Made by a program: the position numbers and the translations under genes. Of a stretch of DNA of 64,000 nucleotides, positions 23,550-35,740 are shown one piece after another. The stretch comes from Botryotinia globosa (taxonomy: Eukaryota; Ascomycota; Leotiomycetes; Helotiales; Sclerotiniaceae), in NCBI GenBank assembly GCA_014898425.1, contig RCSZ01000011.1, positions 1,486,501 through 1,550,500 on the forward strand, in the 5' to 3' direction. The notes beneath the pieces were generated by a model. That model was given only the letters and a program-made list of their open reading frames with translations. It searched no databases and was not told where the DNA came from. Positions within the stretch are counted from its first letter, which is position 1. Each line of letters begins with the position of its first letter.

Positions 23550-25219
23550 ATGGCGCCAGGCATGTCTATCTTGCAGGTAATTCTCTCAAGTATCTTCGTT
23601 TTTGGGTTTTATTTAGCTTGGTATTACTTCACATCTCCTCTAAAAAGCATTCCCGGACCATTTCTAGCGAAATTTACGAATTTCTGGCGCTTGATTGACA
23701 CCTATAATGGCCGAGCAGAGCTCACACACAAGTTCCTTCACGAAAAATATGGACAAGCTGTACGAATCGGGCCAAACCTTGTCAGCCTCAATGATCCAGA
23801 TCTTGTTCGCACCATTTACAGCCTCAAGGGGGATTTCCTCAAGGTATGATTAGGCTCTGTAGTAAATCAGCTTTATCATGGTTCTTGAAATCATCTCTCT
23901 CTGTTACTAACGGGTAGATAGAGCGACTTCTACACGGTTAATGATAGCAAAGTAGGAAATATAACCATCAAAACTGTCTTTGGTATTCAAACGAACGAGA
24001 TGCACAGTCAGATGTTACGGCCGGTTCAGAAGCTGTATAAGATGGGTCATATACTGACACTTGAGCCACTGGTTGATAACACCATCAATCATCTTTTCAG
24101 ACGCCTCGACGAGCTGTTTGTAGATGCTTCTAACGCAGGGACAACTTGTAAAATAGATGAGTGGATGGTGTTTTTTGCATGGGATGTTATCGGTCAAGTC
24201 ACCTTCAGTAGATCGATGGGCTTCCTGGACGCTGCCTGCGATCATTCAGGTTATCTCGACGTATCAGATAAAATCAACGACTACTTTGGCGTAATTGGAC
24301 AGCTTCCTGCTCTGGACCATTGGCTTGCAAAAAATCCAGTGTGGCCCATTGGACCGCTCAATGTTGACGAAGCCGCAGCATATTGCGCGAAGCAATCCAT
24401 TGCACGTCAAAAAGGTGTCGATGAAAAATATGTCGATCAGAAAGATATGCTCGATGATTTTTTAGAGCTCAAACGTTTAAATCCCGAGATGATAGATGAT
24501 AACACAGTCATTGGCTACATGTTGGTCAACATTCTTGCTGGTGCTGATACCACCTCCATCACTATTCGAGCAATCATCTACTTCACCCTCAAAAATCCTC
24601 GGGTATACAAAAGGCTCCAGCAGGAGATAGACAATGCCAACTTGTCTGTGCCTGTTGCTTATAAAGACGCAGCTAAGCTACCATATCTCGAAGCGGTAAT
24701 CAGGGAATCCAGCCGCCATTTTGCAGGTGTAGGTCTCCTACTTGAGCGTGTCGTTCCCGCAAGTGGCCTCACCCTTCCCGATGGTACTTTCTTGCCTCCA
24801 GGAACAAATGTGGGCATGAGTGCCTGGACCGTTCACCAAAGCAAGAAGGTATTTGGTGAAGATGCTGAATCCTTTGTTCCAGAACGCTGGCTTCGATATG
24901 AAGATCTTGAGACTCAAGAAGAGTATGAATCCCGTCGTTCCGCGATGAGACAAGCAGATCTCAGCTTTGGTGCTGGCAAAAGAATTTGTCTCGGGAGAAA
25001 TATCAGCATCCTTGAGATATATAAATTGATTCCTTCGTTATTTTTGACCTATGACGTAAGTTCATCCCCCCATGCTTTTTCTTCAATCGATGACACTGAC
25101 TTTAACACAAGATTTCTCTCGTGGACCCTCAAAAGGAATGGAATGTTCAGAATTCATGGTTTGTAAGACAAAGTGATATTGACGTAAGGATTCAGAGACG
25201 AATGTTTGCAACAGTCTAG
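23550..25219 (+). CDS. Cytochrome P450 monooxygenase, pisatin-demethylase-like
   Basis: Exons 23550-23843, 23922-25055 and 25112-25219 (all phase 0) give about 511 residues, normal for a fungal class II P450. An N-terminal membrane anchor (ILSSIFVFGFYLAWYYF) is followed by the SIPGPF hinge, the I-helix AGADTTS near residue 303, ExxR (EAVIRESSR) near 354, PERW, and the heme loop FGAGKRICLGRN near 446 with the cysteine ligand present. Splicing the last intron replaces the read-through tail with ISLVDPQKEWNVQNSWFVRQ, which closely fits the C-terminus of pisatin-demethylase-type (CYP57-like) enzymes as I recall them. Expected in the ER membrane, oxidising a small hydrophobic substrate. Detoxification or secondary metabolism is inferred; no intact pathway partner is adjacent. 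Confidence 0.92.
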
Positions 25220-26494
25220 TTTTGGCCATTTAAACTGTGAAAATGACAAACTTAACACTAAATGCAATTAAAGATGTTGAAATCAAGTGAACATTGAATT
25301 AAACTTAAGAAAGGCGCTCACCTTAGCCACTGAGAAAATTTTTCATATCAATATTAGATGGTCACTTTTCATGAAGGATTGTATAATATATATATCAGTC
25401 GAATACTCTACTTTCGGGCCATATTTGTTTTGGGCTACTCTTTTATATCAAAAATTACGTTTTTGGTTTATTAATATCTTTCCTAATATTGAATATAATT
25501 GAATAAAAATTTACATATATATATTTTATAATTCAAGCTATTTTAAGTTTATTCTAAAAAAAAACAGATTTTCAGGATTTGTATAAATTGTTAGAGTAGA
25601 TAATAGCAATGAATCAACTTAGGTATATTTTTGTACAAAGACTTTTCATTACTTCTTCTAAACTATAGAAGGCATACAATTTATAGGGAGCGGGTTGACT
25701 TCAATACGAGAGCCCGAAATAAGAGATTAGATCTTCGGAATATTCGGAAAGAAAGGGATCCGCAGAATATTCGGAAAAGAAAGAAATCTGCGATACAAAA
25801 TGGGCCCAAGGGCCTCCCACTACGTGGCCTCACGTGACTTATAACCTTGTGACCTTGACATAAATCAATTTCTAAAACTTCAAAATATCGATTTTTAATT
25901 TATATGGAAATCATATATAAATTTAAAAATTCATAAAATCTATAAAGAAATTCAAGGAAAAGTAATGGAAAATAGGACATTATAAAAATTTATTATAAGT
26001 TCAAAAGATATTTGTTTTAAAAGATTTTGAAAAAAACAAGAAATTCTTTATGAATAAATATTTAAAAAAAAATTAAAATTATAAGGATTATTTTAAATTT
26101 ATTATATATTATATTTTTATATCTATTTTTTTGAATTTTTATATAGATTTAGATTTGAAATTTTGAAGAAGATATATAATTTTTTTTTTATAATTATTAT
26201 TAAAAAGTTATTAAAGATTATATAAAAGTTTTTAATTTGTATATAATTTCTATACAAATTCTAAAATTCATATTTTAAAACTCTAAATCTTAATTTAATT
26301 CTTTTTTTAAATTTTAAAAATTCTAATATAAATTTAAAATAGTTTAAATTATATATATAGAATTCTTTTAAAAACAATTAATTTTTTTTTAAATTATATT
26401 TAATATTGATAGAAATATTAATAAATTAAAAAAATGATTTTTGATATAAAAGAGTAGCTCAAAAGAAGGGTGGCCTGAAAATAGAGTAATCGAC
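25220..26494. repeat. A/T-rich, probably RIP-degraded island
   Basis: From about 25860 to 26450 the sequence is almost only A and T, with stops in all frames. A less degraded patch at 25690-25860 holds an imperfect repeat containing GAATATTCGGAAA twice and the GC-rich GGGCCCAAGGGCCTCCC. I could not find terminal repeats matching the elements at 30153 or 36943. Confidence 0.6.
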
Positions 26495-27422
26495 TTACTT
26501 GAGCTCTGTAATAGACCATTGCTTTGTGATAAAAATCTTGCCTTGACTCACGATCCTGTCAGTGTTTTTATTGCCACGGATTTTCTTAATGCCCAATATA
26601 TCTTTTCCGCTCTCCGTATCATTGTTTGCACTATTCAAGCGACGCATACGGAATGATTCTTTGTGGAAAGAGAACTTGGAACCTCCATGCTTGGTCTTGT
26701 AACTATTAAAGTAAGATGCGATTCGGTGGTTGAGAATGATTTCGAGAAGAGGTATAAGCGTTGGAATACATGCAGCGAAGATAATCAGATTGATTTCAAA
26801 TCTGCCACGTTGATTCAGTTAACTTCTATTGTGTACAGACTGACTATTTGCCAATTGATACCAAGGTCTTGATGTGAAGAACTTACTCGTTCCATACAAA
26901 TAGCCATACGCTAGCCCCTGAAGAACAAAGTCAGTTTTAAGATCGCAAGGGAGATAGTTTCCTTGCATGTAATGTCAGAATGATTGGCATCATTTTTGAT
27001 TTCAACAATCTTGATAACGGCGAATCCAAAGGCACTAATTTTTTCATTTAGCGAAATTGACATCAAGAAGGGCTCAATAGAAGACCCACGAAACACCAGT
27101 GCTAAGTAAAACACAAATAGCAACCTTCTTCCTCTTATTCATCTGCAACTTCCAGATCATATGAACTGGTAAAATTGCTAGAACTAAATCAATGAACGCC
27201 ATGTAACCTAAAGTCTCGTCAATAAGTACCAAGTTAGCTTTGCGGGGAGACCATTACTTGAAGCTGATTGAGACATAATCGATACAACATTAGATTTGAT
27301 GCAATGACCATTAGGCGCCGACGCTGGGTTCCAAAGTATTCTAACGGGCGTGCATTGTGTAAACATGAGAATCACAGCTATGCTGTTCATGGTAACCATA
27401 ACAGACATTGCTACCCTCGCAG
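26495..27422 (-). pseudogene. C-terminal half of a second SAT4-type membrane protein
   Basis: Reading toward lower coordinates: MNSIAVILMFTQCTPVRILW and NGHCIKSNVV (the CxPV...W...C loop of SAT4 proteins), FIDLVLAILPVHMIWKLQM, NKRKKVAICVLLSTG, AFGFAVIKIVEI, then IEINLIIFAACIPTLIPLLE and a basic tail ending at TAA 26495-26497. The first helices are absent. The reading runs directly into the NLR fragment at about 27420, so this is a truncated remnant brought in by rearrangement. It is separate from the intact SAT4 gene at 21466-22789. Confidence 0.65.
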
Positions 27423-29379
27423 CTTAACCTCTCGTCTTCATTCAGATATGGAGGCGACTCAATCTGAACTATCACTGCTTCTGAGAGTTCTGACACCGTC
27501 AACGGGCGTGCAGTGTAAGTAAGCCATTGTAAGGCAGTTTTGACGTAGCACTGATCTTCCTCAGGTATGTCCTTCAGTGCCCTTTCGTAAAATTTATTCA
27601 GAGAGCTTGGAAGTTGATTCAGTCCCTTTCTTATTGCCGACACAGTCCTGTGCCGTTTCAATGAATCCAATTGAAGTGCTGCTAATCTGAACATACCATC
27701 AGCTTGTCGCGAGATGGAATCCACAACTTCATCCTTGAAGTCAGAACTCCACATTGTTTGTCGGAAGTCACTGATGTTTTCGTTGAGGAACTTCTTGATG
27801 TCTTCAGTAATGTTTGGATCTTGAACTCTAATGTTTTGGCAGCTGTCCGAAACATCTCGCTCCATCATTTCATCTAGATGAAAACGGATATCATCCTCTG
27901 CTCTACTTGTGACAAAAATGTGTATAGAATCAATCTCCCACTGATGAATGTCCTTGAGAGTCTCCAGTATTAAATCCCTTTCTGTCTTGGGGTACTCATC
28001 CAGAGCATCCACAACCAAATAAACATCTTGAAGACCGGCCACGACAGACTTGAGGATTTCCATCAATTGTTCGATAGTCGGTTGCTGCTGGCCATGATTG
28101 CAATGGGCATATGCATCTTTCAAAGTTTGCGGCGTATCTCGACGATTACTACAAATGTCTCTAATCCAAGAACGAATTATATTGGAAACGCTCTGTGTGG
28201 TCAAGTTGTCGAATTTGATATACCAGTATGTGACAACAACATTTATCTCTCGTTTGCAGAGTTGCTGAATATGATCAATAACAGTAGAACTGTGAAAAAT
28301 GTTAGATGGTAAGGGAAAGAGGTTGTTGGACATACCATAGAATCGATTTCCCCGCCCCCGCTGATCTTATCATTAGCTGAGTTCATTTAAATATGAAGGG
28401 GTCAAAACTAACCGCCTCCATTGAGCCATAAGAGCGAATTATTAGTTTTCGACCAGTTATTGAGATGATTTCCGTCTATTAGCCAAGATCCCGTACCCTC
28501 TTGGAACTTCTCTCGGGCGATGTTATGTTCTGTAGATGGATCAGGAAGCGACTTTTCAAGCCATTCAATCATCTGGCTTCGTTCTTTGTCGCTTTGAGGT
28601 TGGAGAAAGGAACGATGCCTGTTAAGCCTGCGGCACTTTGCCCGCATCAATCCCTCGATGACACGCTGCTCTGCTTAATAGTGGCAAACTCCTCAAATTG
28701 TACCAAGAAATACCTTTCTGCCTAACATTGTTCAATGATAATCTTTCAAATTCAGATGATGCATTGATAATTGCCTCGATCTCGAAACAGAACGTTGTTG
28801 AGTTTTGGTCATGAGTTTGGTACGTAATGACGGAGCGGATTCGCGTAAATAGCCATAGCATACCACCACTTGGAAAGTATTTTGACATACAGAACTCATG
28901 AGTACTGTACAGAACTTTCATTCTGTCAGAATGGTGGGTGGAAGAAAACAAATAGACTTACAAATTCTCAACTCCAAACTCTAACATTAAATCATGCTTA
29001 TGCTTATCGATAAAATACACATATTTATCCACACATCCTTCTTCTTGAACGGCCATATCAAAGATTTCAGCTTTCCGATATGATGTCGCTGTTCGAAAAA
29101 GGTATCGAGTTCCTTCTTGATGCCATCAAGCTCATCCTTACAAAGCGACAAAGTTCCCGTTTTATTTTCCAAGAGCCTTTGGATATTGATCGAAAGGGTA
29201 GGTGGCTGATCGTCAACGGACTTTAGTACAGACTCCAGATTCTTGATCGAATGATAAAGCCGTTGTACGTCGTCGCAAGCACTTTTGACTCCTTCGTAGT
29301 ATTCCATCAAAGCCCCACCAACAGCCTGCGCCAGTTGCACCACCGCGATAACGCTGGCAGCAGTAGTGAGGCCGTCCAT
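27423..29379 (-). pseudogene. NACHT-type NLR (STAND NTPase), frameshifted and 3'-truncated
   Basis: The N-terminus (MDGLTTAASVIAVVQLAQAV) is the fungal SesA/NACHT-associated helical domain. At about 29017 a GTGTG run carries two extra bases relative to the expected KKKDVDKYV reading, which shifts the frame. The NTPase domain follows: WLIDGNHLNNW, then a Walker A motif GGAGAGKSIL assembled across a 25-nt mini-exon (28334-28358), Walker B VYLVVDALDEYP and SRAEDDIRFHL, then winged-helix-like LQWLTYTARPLTVSELSEAV. Normal members continue into ankyrin, WD40 or TPR repeats; here coding homology stops at NEDERLSCEG and switches to a SAT4 fragment. Such proteins act in fungal heterokaryon incompatibility and defence. 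With the frameshift and missing repeats it is unlikely to work as such. Confidence 0.75.
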
Positions 29380-30152
29380 AGTTGTTGGGTTTGAGAGAAT
29401 AAACGCAAATGCGCGTTGTTTATGTTAAAGAGAAGAGAAGAAATGTATCGTTAGATCAGATCATCCAAGTTTTCTGTGTAACAAATTGTCTGAATTGGTT
29501 TCATGAAATGAGGGAAGGCTGGAGTGCTGGCTGCCCCATACCTCATGTTGCCCATCTTTCGTTTGCTCGCCAATAAACGGCGGATAGGTAAATGTCCACC
29601 TGCCCGAAGTAGCATCTTACATGTTGAGAATACAAGGGTCAATGAAGCGTGGCAAAAGAAGATACATTCTGTTCTGAATGATGTGCAAATAAATGAGTTG
29701 TGGGATTGTTAGAGGTTAATGGAGCTTCGAGGAGGGGGATACATAGCATCTGTCAAGAAGTCTGATGTTCTTAACGAATATCACATGACTAGCATGTGAT
29801 GACATGCCTACCATGTGGACTACCGGTGGCCCTGGAAGGTCTAGAATCGGAAGTGAGAAACTTCACATCAATGTATTATAATAAATATTGCGTGTGCATT
29901 GCACACAGAGCCTGAAACAAAGTCAAGCGTGCTCGGGGGCAAAAGGGCACACTTCGTGCACAACCCCCTCCCCTTCGTAGGTGTATTGTTCTTGATTATA
30001 TAATTGGATTTCTAGTTAATCAAAATCACTATAATGTTTGGTCAGCTTACTTGTGCTTGAGTTATTACGATTCGAACTCTACCAAATTATTGATGGTTGT
30101 GGACTGCAGCCTGAAACCCTTTCGCTATTACTTATGGTACTTCGTACTGATA
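29380..30152. other. Intergenic upstream of the NLR pseudogene
   Basis: An imperfect palindrome of about 38 bp centred near 29570 makes both strands read similar peptides (LLAxKRxxG). No gene is supported. Confidence 0.45.
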
Positions 30153-32340
30153 TAACCGATATCCCTACATCTTGCACAACCCCACATCTTACACAATCTC
30201 AATTTCACTACTATTATAACTTCAATATTTAATAATAATTAGAATTTATAAAATATTAGATTAAAACTTTTAAATGTTTATAATATGATATAGAATTTTT
30301 GTATAAAATCATAAAATAATTAAGATTTAAACTTTATAAATACTATAATTACTCTTCCTTTTCTAATTCTAATTTCCACCCCCTCCCCCTTATTTATTGA
30401 AATATCAATTTCTTTATTATCTAAAAACTCTATAGCTTTTTAAAATATTAAATTTAATATAGAAAAAGGTTTTGAAATACTTTTACTTTTTTTAATAAAT
30501 GAATTTTGCATTTTAAAAGCTTTTTTATTATATTTTTTGAAACCCTATAGAATTTGATAATCAACCTTCCTTTACCTAACTCTCTCTTACAACTCTAAAT
30601 ATTTCTTTTGTTTTTCAACTTTCTTTTCAGCTTTCTTTAGCTTTTTAATTTTCTTTTCCTATTGAATAACAAATTTTTTAATAAATTAATATATTCTAAT
30701 TTTTGAAATAATATTGGAGGAATATAAACATATCTCATTTACTTTCTTTTCTATTAAATTTAATCTTTTAGATTGAATCCTTTTTTTTTTTTTTTTTTTA
30801 AATCTTTTCTAACCCTTTTATTTTATATAATTGAATACTAATTTTAATTATATTAATAAAAACAGTTTTAAAAAGCTTTAAAATAATTTCAGAATTATTT
30901 TAATATTAAAACTCTAATTTGAATTTATAAAGAGTTTTCGTATTATATAGAATTTTAAATTTATTTTTATATAATTATATTAATATAAATAATATAAAAA
31001 TAAATTCAAATATAATATTAGTAATAATAGTTTTTTTATATATAGAATAAATGCTTGTTTTTTCAAAGGAAAAGAGTATATTATATATTATACAAATTTA
31101 AATCTAAGTTTTTTTGAATATAATTTAAAAGTTCTGCTTTATAATTCCAGATAATCCTCCGCTTTTATATAATAAATCATTCAATATTGTATTATAATTT
31201 GTTAAAAGTAGAAAGAAAAAGCTACAATTAAAAGATTGAAATTGATATATAAAATATAATAATAAAATTAATAATATAATTTTTAATTTATTATATTTCG
31301 ATATAAACTCTATATTCATATAATTAGAATAATTATCTACAATAAATAAACAATATTTTTTACCTACTTTTAAACATATATAACATTAAAACATTTTTTG
31401 AAATTATATAAAATCAAAAGTATTAAATAACTATTTATTATTTAAAACTCTGAAATAAATTTTATTCCCTTTCCTTACCTCATTAATCTATATATCTTAA
31501 AAATTCTTTAATTCCTTTTTATATAATAGAATAAATAGTATAGCTATATCATCAATACAAATATATACTAAAAAATTAATAAACTCTTAAAATCCATTTT
31601 ATATAGCTTTCATCACTTTTCCTCTTTTATAAACATTAGCACTTAATATCCTCTTTATAGAATATATCAATTCAATTATAAAACCCTTTTCGTTTTAATT
31701 ATATATATTCTTCAATAATATATTATATTTTATAATCACTTTTGTTAATTAAATAAATAAAAAAAAGGAATTAATAAAAACTTTTATATAAGAAAAATTA
31801 ATCACATATTGAAAATAATATTAATTAATTTATAAAAATATTTAAAATAATAAATATTATCAGTTTTAATATATAAATTATCAATATATCAGAAATACCA
31901 ATTTTTAAAACGATTTCTATATCTTTTAATAAAATAGATTATTCAATTCTTCTCTACAAACCAGCCTATAATCTTTTTTACTAGGTTTTTAATTATACAG
32001 TTTATAAAAAATATAAATCTTTATATTAACTTATTAATCTAATTAATTAAACCCTTTTCTTACTCTTTATTAAAATATTAATAAATATTTTTATAAATAA
32101 AGATATAAAAAGCTACTTATTCTTTATATCATTAATATAATATAGAATAATTGATATTATGAATTTTCATAATAATAGTTATATTAAACTTCTCTTCAAC
32201 TTTAATTTGAATTATCACTTATTATATATAATTTTCTATAATTAATATAACATTCAATATAAATTTCATAGTTGATATTTTTTGAGATTCTAAAAGTTGT
32301 GTAAGATGTGGGGTTGTGCAAGATATAGGGATATCGGTTA
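30153..32340. mobile_element. A/T-rich DNA transposon with TA target duplication (copy 1, about 2.2 kb)
   Basis: The left end is (TA)ACCGATATCCCTACATCT and continues TGCACAACCCCACATCTTACACAA. The right end is its inverted copy, ending ATATCGGT(TA). Between the ends the sequence is almost pure A/T with no usable reading frame, as expected after heavy RIP. The terminal repeats contain two tandem CATCTTxCACAA subrepeats. The same ends bound the element at 36943-38370. TA target sites point to the Tc1/mariner/pogo group, which is inference. Confidence 0.8.
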
Positions 32341-32669
32341 GTAGTTTCAAGCATATTGAAGACCTTCGAATTTGCGAGTCACCGGAGCTTCTCCTCGAAC
32401 TTGCTCTCCTCCGACCATCCCCTTACATTCTTCGTACGGATTGCCCACGCAAATTGATATCAATACAGGTTGGGCTTAGAGGTTAGAGATTCTTGAGGAA
32501 TGAATATGCTGAAACAAGGTATAAAGTATTCCCTAGCCTCTAGCCAACGTCTTACCAATCCCAAAGTCTATAAACTCCCCACCCTCAATCTCTCTCCTAG
32601 CCCACTCCATCCTCCTATTCCATACCTCATCACTTTCATATACATATTTCATCCCTTGCCAATCATTTT
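32341..32669. other. Intergenic
   Basis: Lies between the transposon and the 3' end of the Zn2Cys6 gene; no gene seen. Confidence 0.5.
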
Positions 32670-33921
32670 CTACCGCTCCTGCCATCCACCACAAATGTCT
32701 TCATGATCTGCTCTCCTCACCAACATCAAGAAATATCCCACTATACCCATCATTCTCATATCTTTCTCCCTTAACAACTCTACAAGTCTCGGGGGCACCA
32801 ATGCCGGGAACTTAAGAATAAACTTAGCGATTTCGCCTCCGCCAAGAATATTCAAAGATTTGGTACAAAGAGCATAGGTTTTATAATCCAGAGCATCAGG
32901 CGGTAAATCGTCGAGGAGAAAGTTAACTGTTGTAGAATAATCGTGATCAGGGTCCGGCGACGTTTCGTTTTGTAGAATGACGCTAAAATTGGCTTCTTCC
33001 CATTCTAAAAGTGTTCTCATGCCTTCGTTTTGAACATATGTTGCGGCCAAGTTTATCATATCCTTGAGACTTTTCATGGGGACGAACCAATGGAGCGGCA
33101 CTCTACATATTTCTCTGTGTCTTTCTGTATTGCTGCTGGAAAAGAGCGCTGAATTACGAGCTTGATTAAGGAATGTTTGACTTCCTGCAGCATGATATGT
33201 GATGAACAAACAAGACCCGAGAACTGCATCGGCTGTCTTCTCTGTAACACCTTCCTCGATGATTAATTTCCGGTGTGTTGCGATAGCTAGTCCCATATAA
33301 TGATGACTAGCTTTTATTACTTCTCTCTCTGATTTACTTTCAGGTATTGTACTGGCAGGAAAAGCAGAAGAGGATGATGAAAATGAACTCCGGAGGTGAA
33401 ATGCTGAAACACCCAACAAAGCCTCCATTACTGAACGATGACGACAGGCGAGTTGAATGATCCATAGCGATATGTTGCACGCAGAAAATAACTGAGGAGC
33501 ATCGGTGATATTTACGAAGTGTTGAAAGAGGCGGTACTCAAGTGCTTCATCTGTTCCTGAGACGGTAGTGGAAATGGAGGTCAGAAAGTAGAAAGAAATG
33601 GGATTGCATGGAACAGGACGCGAGAAATGAGCATTTCGTTGTGTGACTGTTGCTGTAGTGGGCAGAGGTAACTTCTTTGTGTGAAGGGCTTGAATCACAA
33701 GATTATTGGGAGGCAAGAATAAATACTCACATCGTATGCTATGCCTCAAACAATGTGCACATGTCGGTTTGGTTTCATCGCACTAGAGACGCCATTAGAA
33801 TTGGATATTGATCAAGAGTGGAGGTCCGAACCTTTAATCGCCTTGTCTTGCAGCTTTTGCACCCATATCTAGACTTTGTATGGGGTCGTCTTGTCGATTC
33901 TTTGGGATTTGAGGACGCCAT
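32670..33921 (-). CDS. Zn2Cys6 transcription factor
   Basis: Two exons, 33832-33921 and 32670-33782, with a 49-nt GT-AG intron (33783-33831) splitting the zinc cluster, give about 400 residues. The joined N-terminus shows the full binuclear cluster: GCKSCKTRRLK, then CDETKPTCAHC, with the last cysteine in HSIRCEYLF, spacing C-x2-C-x6-C-x5-C-x2-C-x6-C. After a proline-rich linker, the remaining 300 residues are helical, with LACRHRSVMEALLGVSAFHL and LGSCLFITYHAAG. This matches the C-terminal regulatory domain of Upc2-like fungal regulators as I recall them. Nuclear DNA-binding regulator; targets unknown. The nearby P450, methyltransferase and PKS make pathway control conceivable, but no binding sites were identified. 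Confidence 0.88.
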
Positions 33922-34237
33922 GTTTGATTGATTGAAACCGTAAAGTGGTCTAGAGATTCTGAACTCATTATAAGGTCAAGTGGCTTTTCATTGGTGCATA
34001 GCCAAAGGTGGAGAATGAGCGCTGTGGCTTTGTATGCAATAAATTAACAGGCCAAATTACAGAAAGCTGCAATCTCAAGATACTGGAAGCAACCTAAGCT
34101 TGTCTCTCAATGGCATTCTGCAAATTCACCCAGTGTATATTAATGAGTTGCGATCCCATTCGTCTCAGAAAGAATAGATGAGCCCAGAGAGAAACCCATC
34201 CAGATCTCCGAACAAAAATCAAAGTAACCCTTAAACA

Positions 34238-34633
34238 TCATCTCTTCCTTCTCCGTGATAGAAAAAGTCTCAAAAGACCAGCACAACAAATAAAATGCAC
34301 AAACAAATGCACCCCAGGACCCCCCAATCCCTTCACTCCTTTTCCCAATCCTTCACCCGTTAAAACCCTCCCTCCAGCTCTGATAGCAGGAGCGACATGA
34401 TACAACGATAAGGCACCTGCGACATTACGACTTGTCCTATCAACACGCCGTGAAGCGAATATGATGGAAATGAGACATGAAACGAATAGAAGTGTCGCGT
34501 ATTGTTGGATGATGGTGTGAGCCTGTGGTGCTGGGATGGAAAGTTGAGATGAAGGGTTGAGGAAGAAATTTAAAGAGGCAGGGATTTCGATGAGAGTGTG
34601 GAGGAAGAATGGGAGACGTTGGGCGCGAGACAT
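34238..34633 (-). CDS. Small integral membrane protein conserved in fungi
   Basis: A 131-residue single-exon protein starting MSRAQRLPFFLHTLIEIPAS. Three to four hydrophobic segments (LPFFLHTLIEIPASLNFFL, YATLLFVSCLISIIFA, AGALSLYHVAPAIRA, HLFVHFICCAGLLRLFL) and a basic C-terminus (SRRRKR) are visible. From memory, similar proteins of this length are widespread in ascomycetes without known function. The start is well supported by the conserved QRLP...LLEIPAS N-terminus. Confidence 0.8.
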   Translation of the reverse strand: MSRAQRLPFFLHTLIEIPASLNFFLNPSSQLSIPAPQAHTIIQQYATLLFVSCLISIIFASRRVDRTSRNVAGALSLYHVAPAIRAGGRVLTGEGLGKGVKGLGGPGVHLFVHFICCAGLLRLFLSRRRKR

Positions 34634-34748
34634 TGTTACTTGAAGCGTGGATATAGGAAGAATGTACTCGTAGGTAGGTTGAAGGAAAATATTGGTAAGT
34701 ACTCATCAGTACACATGTTAGAAAATACAAAGAATCTTTCTGTGAAAG

Positions 34749-34880
34749 ATATTATTAAGATATTATTAAGATATTATTAAGATATGATTAAGATATTATT
34801 AAGATATTATTAAGATATTATTAAGATATTATTAAGATATTATTAAGATATTATTAAGATATTATTAAGATACTATTAAG
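34749..34880 (+). repeat. 11-bp tandem repeat, 12 copies
   Basis: ATATTATTAAG is repeated 12 times in 132 bases with only scattered changes (ATATGATTAAG, ATACTATTAAG). It directly abuts the dispersed repeat that starts at 34881. Confidence 0.95.
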
Positions 34881-35040
34881 CGGAACTCTACCCACTATGG
34901 AGACTGAATTCGGTTTGAACCTATTAACCGAAGCAGGGCGTCAAATAGATCTACATAAACCCCGCGAATATTCAAACTACATATTATTACCACATATATT
35001 ATCAAATTTTCTAGCTTTCTGTTAGAGTTGCGAATATTCC
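34881..35040 (+). repeat. Dispersed repeat, copy 1
   Basis: About 160 bases clearly related to 39059-39245. Shared blocks include CAAATAGATCTAC, ATTCGGTT, TATTATTA, TATCAAA and GAGTTGCGAATA. Differences are mostly transitions. Probably a transposon end or solo LTR remnant; the family is unknown. Confidence 0.65.
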
Positions 35041-35740
35041 AAGATCTGAATTTCAAGCTCAAATCACATCTTGCTTCCTTTTTTCCCCCTAAAATACTAA
35101 TGCTGCAGATTTGAAATAAAAATATTACTGTATTTTATAATGAGTATGATGAGCAATGCACAGTTTCCGAAGCAAAAAGTGGCATAAATTCACATCGAAA
35201 GAGAGAACTTCCTTTCCTTACCTAACTGCAAAGTACAGTCAGATCCTCTCTATCGAGTCAAGACTCGGCATGCCTTTCGTGTTGGACTGTTATGAGGCAC
35301 AGTAAAGGTGTGATCGAATGTTATATTTAAAAGAAGTGGGCATTGCTATCATGTATCCCTTCGATATATGCGTGGTAATAGGGTAAGTAAGCGTTACACA
35401 CCCGTTGGAAGCGCTGAAATATTCAAAAGTGATAATACAAAGAGTGAACCCATCTTACTCTGTATGATTTAGCTTCGTATCAAGATGCACTTTATTCTCC
35501 ACTGAAAAGGTTTAGATATGGTTCCCCAAGTTCATCATCCAAGATGTACCCGAATTATTGTCCACATCTAGATCCCGTAGCTCGTATACTTCCAGGTATA
35601 TAATAGACTTCTTTACTCCTTCTCTCAACTTCCACAAAGGATCTAATACCACTACATTTTAATTTCCTGAGTTCTCTAACATTTGCAACATCGAGTTGAT
35701 CGATTTACTATCTACAGAATTCAGTAGCAGAACGACAAAG
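35041..35740. other. Intergenic, promoter side of the O-methyltransferase pseudogene
   Basis: TATATAA at 35597-35603 lies about 140 bases before the methyltransferase start. No other gene. Confidence 0.5.

Noticed and set aside
29451..29712. Two opposite-strand ORFs with similar peptides
   Set aside because: Explained by an imperfect DNA palindrome centred near 29570; neither looks like a gene.
31125..31319. 64-codon ORF in the A/T island
   Set aside because: Composition is purely that of the RIP-degraded transposon; chance open frame.
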